A stretch of 64,000 nt of DNA from Cryptomeria japonica (lineage: Eukaryota; Streptophyta; Pinopsida; Cupressales; Cupressaceae), in contig NC_081413.1 in the NCBI RefSeq assembly GCF_030272615.1, forward strand, positions 605,306,709-605,370,708. Reading direction: 5' to 3'. Made by a program: the position numbers and the translations under genes. Shown piece after piece: positions 23,500 to 34,701 of this stretch. The notes under the pieces are model-generated. The model did no database searches. It had not been told where the DNA came from and saw nothing but the letters and a program-made list of their open reading frames with translations. Each line of letters begins with the position of its first letter. The stretch's first letter is position 1.

Positions 23500-24625
23500 T
23501 AAGGTTAGGAGTGTCTATAAAGCTTGTTTAACTCATAGATGTGAAGTGACCCTTCCATAAGTAGCCAACCTTATAGGGATAGATATGTGGTGCAGTCATG
23601 ACATAAGGGTGCTCAAAGATAATAGTTTGGAAAATGCAATAATAATTAACACAATAGAAGCAACACAATGTGATGGAGTAAATGCAGAATAGACTAATTA
23701 TATCAAGAAAATCAATTACAATCTATCGACAACATGCGGGATCACAAGATTCGGCACACGACCCCAATTAGATACATGCTCAAATGTAATATCCAAGCTC
23801 AAATAAGAATGTGAGCCAACTCCAGACCTCCTAACCTTTAGATTTATCTTCTATGCTCCAATAACTAATTTCTAAATGCTTAATTATATTGATTTATATG
23901 ATCAAGTATGATCTGTGTTGGTCGAAGATGAAACAAATACCGATGAATAATATGTAATACGTAAAACAACAAGGTTGGACTCTGCCAAAGAGATACTTCT
24001 AGAAAATCCATAAAATGAAGTGCAGACCCAGAGGAAGGTTGGCCACACACCAAGGAAATTGGAAACAATGAATTGAAGCTCCACAAGCTATGCAAGTGAT
24101 CTATAAGATCTACCAATAGAAAATAGGTCTAAGTGATTCTGGTGTTGCAAGCAAGAAAAATATCTCAGATTCTGGAAGCGATAACTAGCCGAGAAAAGAT
24201 CCAAATGTCTTGCGGACTTAGGATAAGGTAGATGAAAATTTCTACAAACAAAAACCAACTCCGCAAGATCCAATGAGAAAATGTAAAGAAACGTAGAAAG
24301 ACATCTTGAAACTGCAAAACGGGAAACAAATTGGAAACAAAATGTTTTGGTTGATGCAAGATTTCCATGAACCAGGGATGCTCCTGCATCAATATGAAAG
24401 GTATCATCATTCCCACAAATCTTTTAACCCCTTGTGGAAATGAGAGCCAAATAAAAGAAAGGCTTATGTGTAATATTCAACTCTTTAAAATCATTAAACT
24501 CCCTTGTGTCAAGAAGAGTCATAACTATCATCTATCATAGCCCATGATCAAGAAGCCACATCAACATAACATACATCATCCAAATTTGAATTTGAAAAAT
24601 ATTAGAGCCTTTATGTCCCCTTCAT
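23500..24625. other. Unassigned 1.1-kb stretch between LINE RNase H and copy U3
   Basis: The other LINE/U junctions are about 50-600 bp, so this interval is probably a later insertion. Minus-strand AGATGAAGGGGACA at about 24618 resembles a polypurine tract, and the interior has LTR-like composition without coding sequence. I could not find paired TG/CA ends or a target duplication. The minus-strand frames at 23880-24416 overlap each other in different phases and look like chance. Confidence 0.35.
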
Positions 24626-24629
24626 CTAA

Positions 24630-25750
24630 TATTTATTTTGATTACCATGGTGCGTATTATTAACAAAGGAATTATTATTCTTTTGGTAAATTTGAACCCT
24701 TTTTGAAGAGAAAATATCTTTAAGATTGGGAGGACACTGGAGGAAAGATAGCAAGGCCTTGTCATCATACTTGAGGCTGTGATTAGCTAGATTATCAGGA
24801 ACCTTATTACCTTGCCAAAAATACATGATGAACATTAGATTGAGGGAAGATCCTAATTAAATCCTTGTTGTCTTGCATAACACTTCTAATTTAGCATGGG
24901 TGTCCTACTTTGTCATTTAAGAAATCTACAATCAATTTGGAGTCCCCTTCAAGAATAATATAATGATAATTCTTCTTCTGCCTAAGTCTTCTGAGACCTT
25001 GCCAAATAGCATAATCTTTCTCTCAATTATTGGAACCTTTACCAAGATTTGCACTATACCATTTAATGAGGAATCCCCTGCTATCTCCGAGCACACCCCC
25101 AACTCCAAAGAACCCTAAATTTACTTTAGAATAGCCATCAAAATTACATTTCACCCACCCTTCCTTCGGAGGAGACCATTTTAACTCCATTCTTAGGATC
25201 AAGATATTCTAGTTTATCTTCACAAAAATTTGATTGATACCCCAATTTTTTTAACTTTGACTTCTTGAAGGCTAGGATAGGTTTTTGACAACCCAAAGGA
25301 AGCATCATTCACTTTTTATTTAATTTTTTGTTTGATAACCTAGAATAATGTATTATTGTTTTGATCCTTCCCAATATTCCATACCACAAAGGGAGGAATT
25401 CAATACCGTAGACTTCAAATAAAAGGATGTTTGAAGGGGAAATGAACCCATTGCTCCATTAAACTTCTCATATGGGAAGGGCCAAGAAATCATCAAGGTA
25501 GCTAAAACCGCATACCAAACCTCCCTAGTATAGTGACAATGTAAACAAATATGATCAATATTCTCAAAGTATATAAGATAGAGGGAACATCCATTAACAA
25601 ACAAAAATCATGTTTTATTGAGATTATCTATAGTCTAAATGTTGTTGTGGGTTGTGAGCAATTAATTTTGGGAATTGTTTTGGTCACGCAAACATTGTTC
25701 CAATTAAAATTCTTGTATCAAAGCCCTCCATATCCCTATAGAAATATTTG
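24630..25750 (-). pseudogene. LINE ORF2 3' part: zf-RVT and RNase H
   Basis: Read on the minus strand. FENIDHICLHCHYTREVWYA (about 25570-25505) is the zinc-binding reverse-transcriptase-associated motif (zf-RVT, H..C..C.....W). Further on, PPKEGWVKCNFDGYSKVNLG (about 25175-25115), VGGVLGDSRGFL, YHYIILEGDSKLIVDFLND (about 24975-24918) and LARNKVPDNLANHSLK (about 24820-24770) are the successive elements of a LINE RNase H, including the EGDSK and the AD-like DNLAN motif. Frameshifts and stops are present. The reverse-transcriptase palm itself is not visible upstream, where the sequence turns AT-rich. Same architecture as the plus-strand LINE at 44104-46110. Confidence 0.8.
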
Positions 25751-26039
25751 AACTCTTCAAAGTTGAAAAAACTTAGACTAAATAGATTTTTACTTAACCA
25801 AGTTTTATCGTGTATTTATTAGAATAAATTATATATTTGATAACTATGAATATTCTTTAATTTTATATTTTTCACATATTAAATTTCCAATCTATAAGTT
25901 CTTCAAAATTTTATGCCAATTATAAAAAATCCTTATTTTTAGAAAATTTTAACATATTTTGACCAATTTAGTCTACTTTACCTTACACTTATCTAGAAAT
26001 CTCTATAATTAATCATGTCATTGTTCTAAAATAGATTAA

Positions 26040-27650
26040 ACTAGGAAAGGGCCTAAACCTTGGTACATAACAAGTTGGAACTCACAAATAGTCGACCCAC
26101 CAACATCTACAAAGAGAATCCTCTTTGCAGCAGGAGAGGCTTTTCACCGGAGCACCCAACCAGCGAGATTAGTGATCTCGAGACCTCAAAAGTCTTAAAT
26201 TTTCAAAACAAAGTGGTTTTGAAAAACACCCCAAACCATGAACTAGATAAAAACCCTTGCATTCTTCAAAAAGTCAATGAAGCAAGAAACAACAAACAAG
26301 TGTTGAAAGGTATCTTGTAACCCTTTGCCTAAAGTACCATCATGAACAAACTTTCTTAGCCATGGGTGAAGACCATAGGGAACCAAGGCCTTCCATAAAC
26401 CATATGATAACAAAAAAACCAATACCAACATCAGAAAATAGGCATAGAATAGAAAGGGATTAGAATTTAACTAGAAAAATACCAAAGTTTTTGAAAGGCA
26501 TCCCTAAACCATTAATGATAAGAAAACATACATAAGCCAGGACCACCTCCATACCTTGAGTAGAAGATTCAATATCCACAATGACCCTATCAAACAAAAG
26601 CATTAGGGCTACCTCAATAGGCCCTTCATCAACAAGGTAATAGTATTTATTCATACCAAAGGAACCACCAAGATAAAGGACCACCCCTATAGGCCCACTA
26701 GAAGCCAAACAAAAAATCACAATCACCCCTACATACACAAACCTTAGTATCCGCTCAATAGGGCCACAGATAGTAGTATTTAGAGAAAATTTGAAATCCC
26801 TCATGAGACCAAGAGCGACAACATCAATGGACACATAAAGAAATCCCACAACAAAATAGGTGCCATCCACCTTTGGAGCATGTTTAGCCTGAACAAACCA
26901 CACATTCCAGTCAAAATAAATGATCACAAACAACCAAGGAGTATAAAACATGGAGAAATACCAGTTCCCACTCAGAACACTCAGTTCCCACTAGAACATG
27001 GGAGTGAGAAAAAGAAAGGCCAAATAAAGAAAATCCCTAGAACATCCTCTGAAGCACACATGCTTGAAACGGATTCCCTTGTAGAAAGTATAGAACCACA
27101 ACCCCAACCAAGACCCTTCAGTGTTCTATAGACAACATTTTTTAAAAGAAGAGAACCTAAAACAAGAAGAGGGCCAACACCATACCATGAAGCACAACCT
27201 TGCATTCCTCCATCCACATAGACCCTACAACAACTACAAGAGCCTCCCTAGCACATGACACTATTAGAGAAAGGGAGGGATCCCCAGGTGTGAGGGAGAT
27301 AGAAGCCAATCATACTTGCGAACCCCAAGCTAAATTGAAAGTTACTTCAACCAACAACCAAAGAATTACACCATTAGGACCCCAAACCAGGGAGATGCCT
27401 AAACCTAAACAATAGCCACAAGGCAGTAGACACAAAAAGTAACCCACAACATAGTGAGAGCCAAAGCCATGTTTGGCCCAAGATCTACAATTGAAAACTT
27501 GCATAGAGAAAGGGTAGAAATAGACAGCCCAAAGCCATCCACATCCACCTCATAGTCTCCATCCTCCAACTTTGAATCCTCTACAATGCCTCCATCTTCA
27601 AAAACCCTAGAACCACTACTCTTTCTCTCCATACTTGACATTTAATCATG
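26040..27650 (-). repeat. Dispersed repeat with repeated CC(T/A)ATAGGCCC units, possibly old coding
   Basis: Contains recurring CACCTC(A/C)ATAGGCCCA-like units (about 26609, 26683, 26752), read on the minus strand as repeated GPIE(V/R) motifs in a hydrophobic frame (26460-26951). A related stretch at 49600-50130 has AAGGCATCC(T)AAA.CC, CCATAGGCCCAC and AAGAGGACCACC in the same order, so it is a dispersed family. On the plus strand the same interval reads as a Ser/Pro/Lys-rich frame with stops, which could be a decayed LINE ORF1 tail. I cannot decide the coding strand. Confidence 0.4.
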
Positions 27651-29419
27651 CCATTGTTAGTATTATCTAATAATGAGTTATAATCTACCATTCCAAGCTA
27701 TATTTTATTAGACTTAGTTGTTGGTCTATTCTCTAGGATTTGTAAAGCTAAAGATTTGATATCTAATAAGATATCTCCAAGGATTCAAGAATTAATAAAG
27801 TAGAAATAATTATGTAGCATGGGTCCACATATGTTGCTTGATTTTTTAATGGGTGAAAACTATAAGACCAAGTATGGTTAGACCAAATAATACCATTTTG
27901 TGATTTGGAAAATACTTAGTGGGAGGAGAAATCCACTCATGATGGTAGTTGAACAATGTGGTCCTCCCATTATAGTTTTTGAAATAGCTATGAGATTATT
28001 TAAATGTCATATTTAACAACATTAGATAGAGGGAATTAATAGGAAGAAACACTTCATCCAAAAGAAATTTGAGTGGACCAAATACATTTTATTTAAATAT
28101 TTTTAACTAGGGTAGAAACAAACAAACATTGTTAACTATACCTTTTCATCTATTGATTATGATTGAATCAAATAAAATTATATCAAATATTTCACTTGAC
28201 AATGAGGCGTAGTCTAATTCAATTTAACATGTGGAAATATTTCCTCCTGATGTTGTCAATGCATGATCTTAGAAGAAAAATGAAGGTGGCCGTAGAGGAT
28301 AATTTGGGTCAGTACTTGTACTAGCTAGTAACAGAACGAGCACAATCATTGGCCAACCTACTATTATCCAACAAAAAAGAGCACTATGTTGCTCCCAAAT
28401 TTTCATAAATTTTATAATGTGGGTGAGTGGTAAGAACATGAGAGAAGACTAAACTATAAGTAAAATAAGATAGTTAGGTTTTGTAGATATGATAGCTCTC
28501 CCACATATTGAAATAGGATATTGAGACATAGAAATTTATGGCATTGATAAAAAAACCCTCAAATAGTGTATAGGTGATAAGAATAATCAATATAATCAAG
28601 AAGAACAAAGGTAGTAAGTTAAAGATATGTTAAGTCGTATGATTGTGACTAGCATTAATCAACATTCAAAATTATTACAAGAACACACATAGGGGATATG
28701 TATTTAAGGCCAAGGAATAATGAACCAAGGCATGATAGAGGGAATTAAGGCATGCAAAACTGTAATGAATGAACATGAAGCTCAAATTAGATAAACATGA
28801 TATCGCTGCCACACATAACATAGACCATTGTAACATAACTACACCATGAAGATAAATTAGGGTCATATCAAAGAATTAAGTACTTCTAGTAGGCTAGAAT
28901 GATCAATTTGATGCGGATCATTGAATTGACCAAGATTAGAGCACAATGAGTCATCACAAAATATAACACTATAGTTGATAAATACATATAGTTAAATTCA
29001 TAATAAGAACATGTGTATAAAAATCAAACTCAAGCACCTAATGTGAAATATACAACTCTAAAATGACATCCCAATGTAGATCATTTAAGATTTGACGTAA
29101 ACATAGGACGAACAAAGAAACATTAAAAAATAAGTAACATGAAACTGCATCAACAAACAAAATATACATAATAATTGGTAACATGATCTTAGTTTTAAAA
29201 TGTTACAAAAGATTTTGATTTCTCCAGTACAATATTAAAAATTGATAATCTCCAAAATCTATAGATTCCAATTCTATTTTTATTTACTACAACATTAGTT
29301 ATAATCCTTTACTTTACTTGCACTAAATGTTTCTGATAAAGATAAACAGGTTTTACAAGGACTCGAAACCTAAAGTTTTACAACAGCCGGCCAACAACTA
29401 ACCCAACAAGAAACAATAG
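27651..29419. other. AT-rich stretch without a recognisable gene
   Basis: About 1.8 kb with no protein-like frame, no repeat array and no RNA gene that I can see. The minus-strand frame at 28675-28866 is hydrophobic but matches nothing. Confidence 0.5.
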
Positions 29420-29905
29420 CAAAACAAGGGAACGTAGAAAAACAAGCCAAAACAAAATAAAAAAACTCTCAATTAAGAGAGAGCACCAGATCTTTGTTCT
29501 TTTGAATGGAAATCTTGTTGATTTCCTCAGGCTCCTCCATGATGAATCTGGAGGTACCTTTGTTGCTGCTTCTGCTCCTAGTTCTGGAGTTGGGGTCCAG
29601 TGGTTTTGCTGTCACCAGCGGCCATATCATCTCCACCAAGATCTTTAACAGTTGAGCATAGATAAAAACAGAGAAAACACATAAAAACAAACCAAAACAC
29701 AATAAAAAACTCTCAATTAAGAGAGAGGACCAGATCTTTGTTCTTTTGAATGGAAATCTTGTTGATTTCCTTGGGCTCCTCCATGATGAATCTGGAGGTA
29801 CCTTTGTTGTTGCTTCTGCTCCTGGTTCTGGAGCTAGGTCCAGTGGTTTTGTTGTTACCAGCAGCCATATCATCTCCACCAAGATCTTCAACCGGTTCAA
29901 TGCAG
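29420..29905. repeat. 244-bp direct tandem duplication
   Basis: AAAAACTCTCAATTAAGAGA occurs at 29461 and 29705, 244 bp apart. The flanking text (ACCAGATCTTTGTTCTTTTG, then CCTCCATGATGAATCTGGAGG, then GGCCATATCATCTCCACC) is repeated with few differences. The duplication covers the 3' end of the minus-strand ORF below and adds a second copy of its C-terminus. CTCTCAATTAAGAGA is itself a short palindrome. Confidence 0.88.
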
Positions 29906-30530
29906 TAGGTTCTATAGTCTGCAAGCATGGCATTAATATTTTCAAGACCCTCAATGTTGTTGTTCATGGCTTCTTTGCTAATATCAACTAGATTTTTGAG
30001 ATTTTTCTTAATCTCAACCATGGATTGTTCAACCTTGTCAATCCTTTGCTCATGAGTGCACTTCATCACCTCGACATTCTGGGAGAGTTTTTGAGTCAAA
30101 AGAATGAGTTTCTCCAGCTTTGGGCTGAGATCTTTAGCAGCCAGCTTTTTCTTCTTGGTGAGGGGTTCGGCTTTGGATATCAATATGTTGTTGGATTTAT
30201 ACTTGCTAACCGCCCATCTGGGGGGTTTTTGCTGCCGAACATGTCGGGAGTAACCATAGTCTCCCCTTCATCCACTGGTTCATATTAAGGGTCATCAACA
30301 GGAACCCCACTTTCATCTAGGTCCATTTCGGAGTCAGAGACATCTTGGACATCCATTTGCAGGTCAATCTCAGCAAGAGGGGGCACAATTTCAAGGGATT
30401 TAGTGTGCTCCATGATAAGGACAATAAATCCCTCATGAAGAACGGGGTTGTTAGGGTTCTCTAGATACTTTTCCAAGCTATTTTCAAGGGAGGAGGCTAG
30501 GAAAAAGGGAACATAGATGATTTTACCATG
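29470..30530 (-). pseudogene. Acidic/coiled-coil C-terminal part of an element ORF
   Basis: On the minus strand, LEKYLENPNNPVLHEGFIVL (about 30485-30425) leads into an acidic stretch VQDVSDSEMDLDESG (about 30355-30310). After a stop and frame slip comes a Lys-rich region, then a heptad-like segment QRIDKVEQSMVEIKKNLKNL (about 30055-29995), and finally SSRTRSRSNNKGTSRFIMEE. The tail is duplicated (see 29420-29905). The layout of acidic linker, basic region and coiled coil is like the C-terminal half of the unnamed ORF at 46160-48130 (ESSEDSEDSD, then LKDQIIDLKERVLNLEEK). I suspect the same family, but sequence identity is too low to prove it by eye. Confidence 0.45.
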
Positions 30531-30872
30531 TCGAAAATGATTTAAGATAGTGAAATGATACTTGCACTAAATGTTACATATACATAATAGTGTTAATTTC
30601 TATCATTTTAATAAAATTAAGACTTCAACCAATTGTTATTAATAAATATTTTAGTATAATGACTAGGTGGCTGCATTGAATTGTCTAAATTATGATTTTT
30701 ACATTTTTTTTTCCGAGTGGTTTCTTTATAAAAATATATAATATATTCTCCAATAGTATATAATACACTGCAAAATAAAAAATATTGTAAGACTGGAATA
30801 TATACTACACTGAATAATAAAAATATTTGTATTTCAATTCTATGTAAAAATGCTGCAACACTGGTACTTGCT
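30531..30872. other. AT-rich 3' flank of the laccase remnant
   Basis: No gene seen. It would hold the 3' untranslated region of the laccase relic on the minus strand. Confidence 0.4.
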
Positions 30873-32309
30873 TTAGCATTCAGGTAGCTCAGGAGGAGGG
30901 GGGATCAGACTTTCCAAAGCACCAAGACCGTTCTTCACAATAAAGACAGTATCCAATCCCCATGTTACATGGTCATCAAAGTGACAATGCACGAACCACG
31001 CCCCACGAACCACGCCCCTGCACAAATGGAAAAATCCTTCAGTACACCATACATATTTGACAAATTTCAATTCAAGTCCTATATTATGTCTACAATCATG
31101 AAAAAATTGGAACTTTTCTTATTACCTGGATTGTCAGCTTTGAATCTGATAGCGGCCCATCCATTGACGAGAACCCCTACAGTATTTCGTCGAGGTGGAT
31201 CGACCAGATTGAAAGAGAGCGGATCTATTTCATTATCACAATTACCAAAACCCTCTCCTACAATATAAAAGTCATAACCATGAATATGCAGTGGATGGTC
31301 GTGTGCTTGGAAAATATTGGTTCCCTGGAACACAACTTGAACTGTGGCATTATAATCAATGGCTTTCACCTTTCTGCCGGAAATTGGTGCCCATAGAGTT
31401 TTGGGTACATCGCCAGTATAACTATACACAACTGGTGGGTTGGAAGGAAAGTCGGTGGTAAAGATTCCATTAATGCCGAAGTAATAAGCTTGGAGAATGG
31501 CAATATCTAGTAGCACAAAAGATATATTGCTCATACTGGCAGCGAATCTGGTATTGTTAGGCCCACTACAATTACCGCCCGTTTCACAAGGGCAGCGAGT
31601 CCTACGGCTATGATGCTACTGTCACTTATGCTTTTGGGAACATCCACCGGATGGTCCTTCGAAGCCAAGCTTCGTAAGGCTCGGGTAAATGTGGCAACAG
31701 TTGCAGTGTCGTTGTATAGTGGAAGCTCTGGAAAGATTGGAGTGGCAGATGAATTAGAGCCCACGTAGCTTAAAATGGCGGTTGTTGTGGTGTTAAAATT
31801 TGTTTCAGGCATCGTAGTGTATACTTTGGCGGCCATAGAGTATTTGGCCTGTGCTTGATTGACCGTGAGAAGAATGTCTGTAGTCTGACCAGATGATAAT
31901 ATCAGTATGTCTGTTGTGTATGGTTTTGTGTAAGAGGCATCCACGGCTACCACTGTGAGATTGTGTGATGCTATCTTGAAGAAGAGGTGATTATTAACTG
32001 TAGCATTGACGAGACGAAGAAGGTACGTTTTTCCCTGTTCCACAGAGAAATTTGTTGTTCCTGCATAACGAAAATTGCATTCTTCAACTTGTTTGCAGTG
32101 TTGATTTCAATTAGTGACAAACGGGATTGGGTGACCCTTAGTTATTTTCACGCTGCGTGTTTTGAAGAGAAAAGTCTTACCTGAGCTTGAGCAGTTATAG
32201 AGGTCTCCTGGCTGTCCATTTACAGTGAAAGCGTGTGAAACATTCGGTAAACCTCCACTCAGTTTTGCTTCATCTTCGACTTCGACGGGATCACTGTTCC
32301 ACCACTCTC
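30873..32309 (-). pseudogene. Laccase (multicopper oxidase) pseudogene, 5'-truncated
   Basis: Laccases oxidise phenolics such as monolignols in the cell wall using four coppers. Three minus-strand exons remain: 32309-32181 (EWWNSDP, AFTVNGQPGDLYNCSS), 32060-31126 (GKTYLLRLVNA; ILQAYY; the copper motif HDHPLHIHGYDF; NLVDPPRRNTVGV) and 31017-30873 (WFVHCHFDDHVTWGLDTVF, stop TAA). GT-AG borders and phases agree with plant laccase introns. The N-terminal cupredoxin with its HWHG motif is absent; nothing upstream to 33770 encodes it. Two lesions break the frame. One base is missing from a C run near 31590, between VGLAA and CETGGNCSGPNNTRFAAS. A 14-bp tandem duplication at 30990-31017 sits at the start of the last exon, just before HCH. 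With no 5' exons and two independent frame breaks, this is a pseudogene. Confidence 0.92.
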
Positions 32310-33770
32310 CTGTTCAATTTCAATTCAAGGATAATCGAGTGTGAATGCACAAGACAAAAGTCTAAAAGATTGAAAGCTATGAACCATAATCACATTTCCT
32401 ATTCAAAATCTCAATCTCACTCTCTAGTATGCCACCTAAAACTAAGGCCTTCTGCTTTCAAGGTTTCAATATACCATTGTTATTTTAACTTTAAATTTGA
32501 TGTTAACGCGACATAGATTACACTCTCGATAAAGTATTAAACATAATTTTCTTTGACAGGTACAGGTTCAGATTGTGAGCAAGGCGATCCAGCAAGGTAC
32601 AGGTGTCCAAGCATATCAGTCCAACAATCAAGTAAGCCATTCAATTTCAATAGTAGATCAAAGACTCATTAATTTTAAATATAATTTTGTCAGAATAAAA
32701 TGTAAGAAAATCATTTTCTAAAGTAGTTAGAGTGTATAATCATAGTACTTATAGTTCAGTATCAAATATTTCATGAGGTAGGGAAGCCATAGTATTATAA
32801 TATTAATTATTGAGTTGGAAATTACATTTGAAGGAATAGAGGTATTTTTTTTTTACAATAACGAAAAGGATTGACTTTTAGTACTATAATGGAGAGAAAT
32901 TTATGGTGGTATGAGGTCCTATATTCGGGTTAGTAGTTGGGCACAATTAGTCTATTAGTGGAGTCAAAAAGTGTCATGTCAATACTTATCCCCTAAAAGA
33001 TTCCAATAAATTTAAAAAAGCAACCAATCATGTGATGCCACATCAACACAACAATAAACATTGTTTATTGCACAATTTTGGGTCTTCTTTTTTGGACCAT
33101 TTTGGGCACCTTGACAAACAATGCATGAGATGTGGCATCGTATTGGACTTAAAACTAGGGGACTTGACAAGTAAGCAGTTGTACAAAATTTAAGAAAATT
33201 AAAATATTTAAGAGAGATTCGGGGAGGCCCTAACATAGCCCTCACCACAATAGGTCCCTCTCTCATAGATTTAAATTGTTTCTTGTTGAAAAATAAGAAT
33301 TTTGGATGTTTGCATTTAATTGTTGTTTAGATACAATTTGTGAATTTGGGTTGATTTGATAACTGTGAATTTGTCCTTTAACTCATGGATCTATGCTTGT
33401 TGATTATGTACTTTCACTTTCTAATTTGTTGCAATCTCTATTTATTACTAAGTTGTCAAGGATTGGCATATTTAAAAATATCTGAAAGAAGTCACTTGAT
33501 TATCAAAAGCAAATTCTCCTAGGTGAAATCTCTAGAAAGTTCAACTTAAAATAATGTTGAGAATTAACATATAATTAAAAAAACATACAAATATCTTACA
33601 TGATGATTTATAAATTATTTTGCATCTAAAAAGTCAATTTTTCTAAATATTCAAAAAATGGTCTTATTTAGAATGACACAATTAATATAATAAACATGTC
33701 TCTTAAATTAGAGTTTTTAACTTTTTAAAATGAGTAATTCTATTTAATTTTTCAATTAATTATAAATTTT
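32310..33770. other. No recognisable gene
   Basis: Searched on the minus strand for the missing 5' laccase exons (HWHG, signal peptide) without success. AT-rich, no repeat array or RNA gene seen. Confidence 0.5.
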
Positions 33771-33774
33771 TTAT

Positions 33775-34037
33775 TAGATAGACACCAGAAGGGTCTCTTA
33801 AATGAATCTTACAAGTAGAGGGATTGATGAAAAAACATAAAGAGTATAAAACAAAATTCATTATTGTTGCTGAGGTTCTTGGAAGAAATATTGACAAACT
33901 TAGAAGGAGAGGAAAGTTAAGGGGTGTTAGAGTTGCTTCTACTCTGGATCCTATATCACACCAATAGTTTGTTGATAATACCATCATACTTGGTGAAGCT
34001 TATGTCTTTGAAGTAAAATGGTGGAAGATGACTCTGG
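33775..34037 (+). pseudogene. LINE reverse transcriptase fragment (catalytic box), 5' part of a split LINE
   Basis: FIIVAEVLGRNIDKLRRRGK (about 33870), RGVRVASTLDPISHQ and QFVDNTIILGEA (about 33960-34005) match the palm of plant L1-type reverse transcriptase. The usual (F/Y)ADD box is altered to FVDN, so it is inactive. The frame stops being LINE-like at 34037, where an LTR begins, and resumes at 44104 after 10 kb of nested insertions. The 5' side is truncated; endonuclease and ORF1 are not seen. Confidence 0.78.
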
Positions 34038-34701
34038 TGTTGGCAATATGTAGGAATTGATTATGTGTTGTCATTGATGTCAACATTGCTTCGATTGGTT
34101 GTCAACACTACTCCAGTTGGTTGCTCACCTACTCCGGTTGGACATGGTTTTGGAAGAGGTTATCAAAGATTCTGCTCTGGTATGTTAAGAATGTTGGATT
34201 CGGTTTTAGAAGGATATTCATGATTATTATGTGTATGTCATATTCAGTTGATTTATGATTTGGTGCTCCGAAAGCTATTGATTATGTTCTAGACTATCGG
34301 TTGATGTTCTTGGTCCTGGTTGGTGATAATTGATTAAATGGTTAAGTGGTTTTGATGCAGCTTCTAGAAATGGTTCTTAACGTGCTAAAAGTGTTCCTAA
34401 TTGTTTATGAATTGTTTGGTGGCTTTGCATCGGCTAGCATGAAGATTTGGTGATCCTATTTGGGTCCGATTAGATAATCTTTGTTATTGACACTAAGGGT
34501 TTTTCCTGGTTGATATAATGTGTTGTAAGTGTTTGGGAATTTAAATTAGGTCAATGCTATGTAATGCAAATCATAATTTTGGTCTCGTGGTTGATCTTTG
34601 TATCATGTAATCTAATTTTTGTAATTATGAGTTGAGGATGGTTTAGTCGACCTTGTTATCAAGGTTGATGATATGTATATATAGAAGATGTTTATGTAAT
34701 T

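Noticed and set aside
23880-24416. Overlapping minus-strand frames as small genes
   Set aside because: They overlap in different phases, resemble nothing, and lie in an LTR-like non-coding segment.
26460-26951. A 163-residue minus-strand membrane protein
   Set aside because: The frame overlaps degenerate repeat units shared with another locus, lacks a family resemblance, and the hydrophobicity follows from the T/G-rich strand composition.
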